DNA of 64,000 bases from Mesorhizobium sp. WSM4306. Its GTDB lineage: Bacteria; Pseudomonadota; Alphaproteobacteria; Rhizobiales; Rhizobiaceae. Location: assembly GCF_007003975.1 (NCBI RefSeq), contig NZ_VFTC01000027.1, positions 1-64,000 on the forward strand, written 5' to 3'. The position numbers and the translations under genes were made by a program. The stretch's first letter is position 1, and every line of letters begins with the position of its first letter. Below, one piece after another: positions 59,686 to 64,000 of the stretch. The notes beneath the pieces are model-generated. The model was not told the DNA's origin, made no database searches, and saw nothing but the letters and a program-made list of their open reading frames with translations.

Positions 59686-62600
59686 CTACTGGAAATTGCG
59701 GCCCTTGGGCATGACCCTCTCTGCTTTGTCCGCGAGTGCCGCAATGTCCGGACGGGCCGGCACAGCCGGCGTCATCTCTTCCAACAGCACCGTCAGCCAT
59801 GGCGTCAAATCCTCGATCTTTTCGGCGACGATGTGGATGACATCCGATTCCGACTGCAGCTTGCCGGTGACCTTGACGAAGCGGGCGCCCATGACGATGG
59901 GGCGGAAGCGGGTAAACGTCCTTTCCCAGAAAATGACATTGGCGACCGCCTTGTCGTCCTCCAGCGTCAGGAAGATCGCATTGCCCTTGCCTGGGCGCTG
60001 GCGCACCAGGACCAGTCCGGCGACGGACACCCGCCTGCCGTCGCGAACCGAGCCAAGGTTGGCATTGGGGATGACGCCGGCGCGGTCGAGCCGCTCGCGC
60101 AGGAAGGCGACCGGATGCGCCTTCAGCGACAGGCCGAGCGCGCGATAGTCGTGGATGACATGTTCGCCGAGCGGCATTGTCGGCAGTTTCGTCTCGGGCT
60201 CGAGCTCGCGCAGCCGGATCGCCGACTGGTCGAACAGCGGCAGCCTTTCGGCCGCACTCTTGCCGTCCAGCGCGCGCACCTCCCAAAGGGCTGCGCGGCG
60301 GTCGAGGCCGAGCGACCGGAAGGCGTCGGCCTGCGCCAGCCTTTCGATGTCGTCGACATCGAGGCCCGAGCGCAGCCAGACATCCCGCACGGATTCGTAG
60401 CCCGAACCGCGTCGCGCCACAAAAGCCTCCATGCGATCCTTGGAAAGCCCCTTGATCTGCCTGAAGCCGAGCCGAACGGCGTGCTTTGTCTCGATCACAC
60501 CGCGCATCTGGGCATGGCGCGGGAGGATGAGGGCCGGGTCGAAAGGCGCCTCTTCCAAGGTACAGTCCCAGACGGAGAAATTGACGTCGACGTCGCGGAT
60601 GTCGACGCCATGGTCGCGCGCGTCGCGCACCAGCTGGGCCGGCTGGTAAAACCCCATGGGCTGCGAGTTCAGGATCGCGGCGCAGAACACGTCGGGATAG
60701 AAGGTCTTGAACCAGCAGGAGGCATAGACGAGCAGCGCGAAGGAGGCGGCGTGGCTTTCGGGAAAGCCGTATTCGCCGAAGCCTTCAATCTGCTTGAAGC
60801 AGCGCTCGGCGAAGTCCTTGGTGTATCCCTTGCCGACCATGCCGTCGATCATGCGCTGGCGGTAATTGCCGATGGTGCCGGTGCGCTTGAAGGTGGCCAT
60901 GGCGCGGCGCAATTCGTCGGCCTCGCCCGGCTTGAAGCCGCCGGCGACGATGGCGATCTTCATCGCCTGCTCCTGGAACAGCGGCACGCCCAGCGTCTTC
61001 TTGAGGATCGCCTCCAGCTCCGGCTTTTGATACTCGGCTTTCTCCTTACCTTGCCGGCGGCGAAGATAAGGGTGCACCATGTCACCCTGGATGGGACCTG
61101 GCCGCACGATCGCCACCTCGATGACGAGGTCGTAGAAATCCTTTGGTTTGAGCCTTGGCAGCATCGACATCTGGGCGCGCGATTCGATCTGGAAGACGCC
61201 AAGCGTGTCGGCTCGGCAGATCATGTCGTAGACATGCCTGTCCTCAGGCGGGAGGCTGCCCAGCACATAGGGCCTGCCAAACTCATCGCGCGCATCCGGA
61301 TAATGCTCGGTGAGCAAGGTGAAGGCGCGTTTCAGGCAGGTCAGCATGCCGAGCGCCAGCACGTCGACCTTCAAAATCTTGACCGCGTCGAGATCGTCCT
61401 TGTCCCATTCGACCATCTTGCGCGCCTCCATCGCCGTCTTGACGATAGGCACGATCTCGTCGAGCCGGTCCCTGGTGATGACGAAGCCGCCGACATGCTG
61501 CGACAGATGCCGGGGAAAGCCCATGATCTCGTTGGCGTGGGCGAGCACATGCCGGGTCGAGGTTTCGCTGCGGTCGAGGCCGCCGGCATGCGCCTCCTTC
61601 TCGCCGAGCTCCGAGGTCGACCAGCCCCAGATCGAACTGGAGAGCGCTGTGCGGACATCGTCCGACAGGCCCATTGCTTTCGCCACCTCGCGCAATGCCG
61701 AGCGGCCGCGATAGCTGATGACGGCCGCCGCCAGCGCGGTGCGCTTGGCGCTGTATTTGGAGTAGATGTACTGGATCACCTCCTCGCGCTGCTCATGCTC
61801 GAAGTCGACGTCGATGTCGGGCGGCTCGTTGCGCTCCTCGGAAATGAAACGCTCGAACAGCGTGTCGATGCGCTCGGGGCCGACTTCGGTGATGCCGATG
61901 CAGAAGCAGACGATCGAATTGGCGGCGGAGCCTCTGCCCTGGCACAGAATGCCCTCGTTGCGGGCGAACTGGACGATGTCGTAGACGGTGAGGAAGTAGC
62001 GCGCATAGTTCAGGCGCTCGATCAAAGCGAGCTCTTCGCCGATGCGTTGGGTGACGGAAGCGGGGACGCCCGCCGGATAGCGCGTGGCGGCCCCCTCCCT
62101 GGCCAGACGCTCGAGCTCGGCCTGCGGCCCGAGGCCCGATTGCGTCGGCTCGTCGGGATAATTGTATTGGAGATCGCCAAGCGAGAAGGTCAGCTCTCCG
62201 GCGAAGCGCAGCGTCTCGGCCAGCGCCTGCGGATGACGGCGGAAGAGACGCGCCATTTCCAGCGGCGGCTTCAGATGGCGCTCGGCATTGGCCGTCAGCT
62301 CCAGCCCGATCTCGGCGACCGGCACATTGAGGCGGATGGCGGTAAGCACATCCTGCAGCGAGCGCCGCTCGGCGCTGTGATAGAGCACGTCGTTGGTCGC
62401 CATCAGCTTCACGCCGGCGGCTTCGGCCATGGCGGCGGCCTGTTCGATGCGGAAACGGTCATTGCCGCGATAATCCGGCGCCACGCCAAGCCGCAGATTT
62501 GCGCCGAAACGATCCTTCAGCTGATGGATCACTGCCAGGGGATCATCCGCATTAGCCGAGAGATCGGGCAGCACCGCCAGCGACAGCAGATCGCCCCATT

Positions 62601-62964
62601 CGAGCAGGTCGCCGCGCTGGAGAAGAGTTGCACCTTTCTCGTTTTCGTCGCGCAGATTGGCCTGCGTCAGCATGCGGCAGAGATGGCCCCAGCCCTTGCG
62701 GTTCTGCGGATAGGCGAGAATGTCCGGCGTGCCGTCGCCAAACACCAGCCGGCAGCCGGGGTGATAGGCGAGCTTCTCGACCTTGGCCTGCTGCCAGGCG
62801 CGCACGACGCCCGCGACGGTGTTGCGGTCGGCCAGCCCGATCGAGGAGAAGCCAAGGAATTTGGACGCGACCACCAACTCCTCCGGCTTGGAGGCGCCGC
62901 GCAGGAAGGAGAAATTCGACTGGATGCCGAATTCGGCATAGGGGATGACGGTCAGCGCGTTCAT
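59686..62964 (-). CDS. dnaE2: Error-prone DNA polymerase DnaE2
   Basis: A 1092-residue C-family polymerase of the DnaE2 type, the translesion enzyme of the ImuA-ImuB-DnaE2 mutasome. The N-terminal PHP domain starts YAEFGIQSNFSFLRGAS. The palm carries the catalytic Asp set, including PPDIDVDFEHEQREEVIQY, and RGSAANSIVCF precedes it. The C-terminal OB-fold region has VSVAGLVLVRQRPGKGNAIF. ATG 62964 overlaps the imuB stop (ATGA), which fixes the start; a longer frame exists but overlaps imuB by 150 bases. It is normally DNA-damage-induced by LexA. Confidence 0.95.
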   Translation of the reverse strand: MNALTVIPYAEFGIQSNFSFLRGASKPEELVVASKFLGFSSIGLADRNTVAGVVRAWQQAKVEKLAYHPGCRLVFGDGTPDILAYPQNRKGWGHLCRMLTQANLRDENEKGATLLQRGDLLEWGDLLSLAVLPDLSANADDPLAVIHQLKDRFGANLRLGVAPDYRGNDRFRIEQAAAMAEAAGVKLMATNDVLYHSAERRSLQDVLTAIRLNVPVAEIGLELTANAERHLKPPLEMARLFRRHPQALAETLRFAGELTFSLGDLQYNYPDEPTQSGLGPQAELERLAREGAATRYPAGVPASVTQRIGEELALIERLNYARYFLTVYDIVQFARNEGILCQGRGSAANSIVCFCIGITEVGPERIDTLFERFISEERNEPPDIDVDFEHEQREEVIQYIYSKYSAKRTALAAAVISYRGRSALREVAKAMGLSDDVRTALSSSIWGWSTSELGEKEAHAGGLDRSETSTRHVLAHANEIMGFPRHLSQHVGGFVITRDRLDEIVPIVKTAMEARKMVEWDKDDLDAVKILKVDVLALGMLTCLKRAFTLLTEHYPDARDEFGRPYVLGSLPPEDRHVYDMICRADTLGVFQIESRAQMSMLPRLKPKDFYDLVIEVAIVRPGPIQGDMVHPYLRRRQGKEKAEYQKPELEAILKKTLGVPLFQEQAMKIAIVAGGFKPGEADELRRAMATFKRTGTIGNYRQRMIDGMVGKGYTKDFAERCFKQIEGFGEYGFPESHAASFALLVYASCWFKTFYPDVFCAAILNSQPMGFYQPAQLVRDARDHGVDIRDVDVNFSVWDCTLEEAPFDPALILPRHAQMRGVIETKHAVRLGFRQIKGLSKDRMEAFVARRGSGYESVRDVWLRSGLDVDDIERLAQADAFRSLGLDRRAALWEVRALDGKSAAERLPLFDQSAIRLRELEPETKLPTMPLGEHVIHDYRALGLSLKAHPVAFLRERLDRAGVIPNANLGSVRDGRRVSVAGLVLVRQRPGKGNAIFLTLEDDKAVANVIFWERTFTRFRPIVMGARFVKVTGKLQSESDVIHIVAEKIEDLTPWLTVLLEEMTPAVPARPDIAALADKAERVMPKGRNFQ

Positions 62965-64000
62965 GCGAAGACCCCATGCATGAACCAGCGCGGCGAAGGC
63001 TGGCCGGCGCCGTAGAGCCCCTGGCGGTAGAGCCAATATCGTCGGCCCTCTGCATCCTCGATGCGGAAATAATCGCGGGTCGGTGCGTCTTCCTCGCCTT
63101 GTCGCCACCATTCCGGCGCGATGCGCTCCGGCCCTTCGGCGCGGGCGACGCGGTAGAGCGCGCGGCGCCAGCGGAAATTCATCGGCGGTCCCTCCGGCAT
63201 TTCGGTCGCCGGCACCTCGATCGGCTCGGGCGAACGGAACAGCCGGATCGGCCGCTCCGGCGGGAAGGTGGTTGTTGGCGGTGCGTCTTTCCGGTCCGGC
63301 CTTTTCGGCGGCGTGGTCCGTTGCGGCGCCTCCGAGAAGGGGATGGTGGCGACGGCGCGTTCCGGCAGATGGCTTTCGACGGCGATCGCTTTCAGCACAG
63401 CATTGTCGCCGAGCCGGGCGCGGATGCGGTCGGCAAACAGCGCGATGTCGGCGCCGTCATCTTGCGCTTCGCCGGTCAGGTCGGCCTGCTGCATGTCGAA
63501 GGCAGCGGCGGCCAGCACGGAAAGCCGCACCAGGTCGAAGCCGTAGCCGGCATCGATGTCCTGCTCGAGTGCGGCCAGCCGCTCGTGGAACAGGCGCTGG
63601 ATCAGCTTCGGCTCGCGCAGGGGCCGTGACGTGCCGACGGCGATGCGGCTGACGGCGCCGTCGACGCGAAACAACAGCAGCGCCAGCATCCTGGCGCCTT
63701 CGCCGCGGCGCTCGAGGTCGACCTTCAGGGTCACCGCCAGCATTTCCACCAGCCGCTCGATCTCGGCGGTGAGCACAACCGGCTCGGCGAGGTGGCGCTC
63801 GACCGAAAGCGGCGCCACCGGCAGGCGCGGCGACACCGCCTCGTCGAGGCGGCCGAGCGCCTGGTCTAGCCGCAACAGCAAGGTAGAGCCGAAGCGACGG
63901 GCAAGCGGTGCTCGCGGTGCGGCCATGACTGCGCCCGCGGTTCGCAAGCCGACGCTTTCCAGGCTGGTGCGGATATCCGGCTCGATGCGCAAGGCGGCCA
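62961..64000 (-). CDS. imuB: ImuB, Y-family DNA polymerase-like protein (3' part, cut by window end)
   Basis: The C-terminal part (about 346 residues) of ImuB, the Y-family homologue that links DnaE2 to the sliding clamp. Visible are the helix-hairpin-helix/little-finger region (RIEPDIRTSLESVGLRTAG, then LPVAPLSVERHLAEPV) and the C-terminal ImuB tail (FRWRRALYRVARAEGPERIAPEWW, DYFRIEDAEGRRYWLYRQG). The frame stays open through base 64000, so the N-terminal half lies outside. Its stop overlaps the dnaE2 ATG. ImuA would be expected further right. Confidence 0.93.
   Translation of the reverse strand, partial: AALRIEPDIRTSLESVGLRTAGAVMAAPRAPLARRFGSTLLLRLDQALGRLDEAVSPRLPVAPLSVERHLAEPVVLTAEIERLVEMLAVTLKVDLERRGEGARMLALLLFRVDGAVSRIAVGTSRPLREPKLIQRLFHERLAALEQDIDAGYGFDLVRLSVLAAAAFDMQQADLTGEAQDDGADIALFADRIRARLGDNAVLKAIAVESHLPERAVATIPFSEAPQRTTPPKRPDRKDAPPTTTFPPERPIRLFRSPEPIEVPATEMPEGPPMNFRWRRALYRVARAEGPERIAPEWWRQGEEDAPTRDYFRIEDAEGRRYWLYRQGLYGAGQPSPRWFMHGVFA

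Noticed and set aside
59833..63015. A 1060-codon open frame on the plus strand opposite dnaE2
   Set aside because: It is the mirror of a clear DnaE2 gene in GC-rich DNA, where stop codons are rare in the complementary frame; its product is His/Asp/Ala-rich with no domain.

Overview
The window looks like a chromosomal segment of a high-GC alphaproteobacterium of the order Rhizobiales, most likely Mesorhizobium or a close relative. The grounds are the gene families (DUF1236 and DUF1232 proteins, the imuB/dnaE2 mutagenesis cassette, many class III nucleotidyl cyclases), the GC-rich third-codon pattern, and dispersed palindromic repeats of the kind scattered through rhizobial genomes. This is inference from recognition; no search was run.

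Left part (about 1-14.8 kb) is ordinary core and catabolic DNA. It holds a secreted DUF1236 protein, a possible 33-residue membrane peptide, a two-component system with a DUF1232 gene between regulator and kinase, an ICMT-like membrane methyltransferase, a COG4280-like membrane protein with a small partner, a sugar ABC importer (binding protein, ATPase, permease) followed by its LacI-type regulator with a perfect 22-bp operator in the promoter, an arginine-to-proline pair (arginase, ornithine cyclodeaminase) divergent from an Lrp/AsnC regulator, and an M15-type peptidase.

Middle part (about 15.1-51.6 kb) looks accessory and is bracketed by fragments of the 3' half of tRNA-Gly at 15082 and 51588. 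It encodes (i) a surface-glycan-like set: two COG4671-type and two GT4 glycosyltransferases, a nucleotide-sugar dehydrogenase, a polysaccharide deacetylase and a 722-residue methyltransferase-deacetylase fusion; (ii) a three-gene module of an exporter-like ABC protein with a dismantled ATPase site, a stand-alone cyclic-nucleotide-binding protein and an MBL-fold hydrolase; (iii) six class III cyclase-type proteins of different architectures, one with an internal deletion through the catalytic core; (iv) a complete peptide/oligosaccharide ABC importer; and (v) several small enzymes and an unrecognised 459-residue protein.

Right part (about 51.6-64 kb) holds a frameshifted, truncated tyrosine integrase, a third tRNA-Gly fragment inside a 113-bp duplicated block, a 4-kb segment with another cyclase/TPR protein plus an exported YHS-domain protein and an exported ankyrin protein, then the intact tRNA-Gly(GCC). 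Beyond it is core DNA: a ProX-like deacylase, a CnoX-like thioredoxin, a LON substrate-binding-domain protein, a Trm112-like protein, dnaE2 and the 3' part of imuB, which runs off the window.

The most unusual signals are the serial tRNA-Gly remnants pointing to stacked integration events, the concentration of cyclases next to a cyclic-nucleotide receptor and an apparent pseudo-ATPase transporter, and a palindromic repeat in the same position and orientation just upstream of two unrelated cyclase genes.
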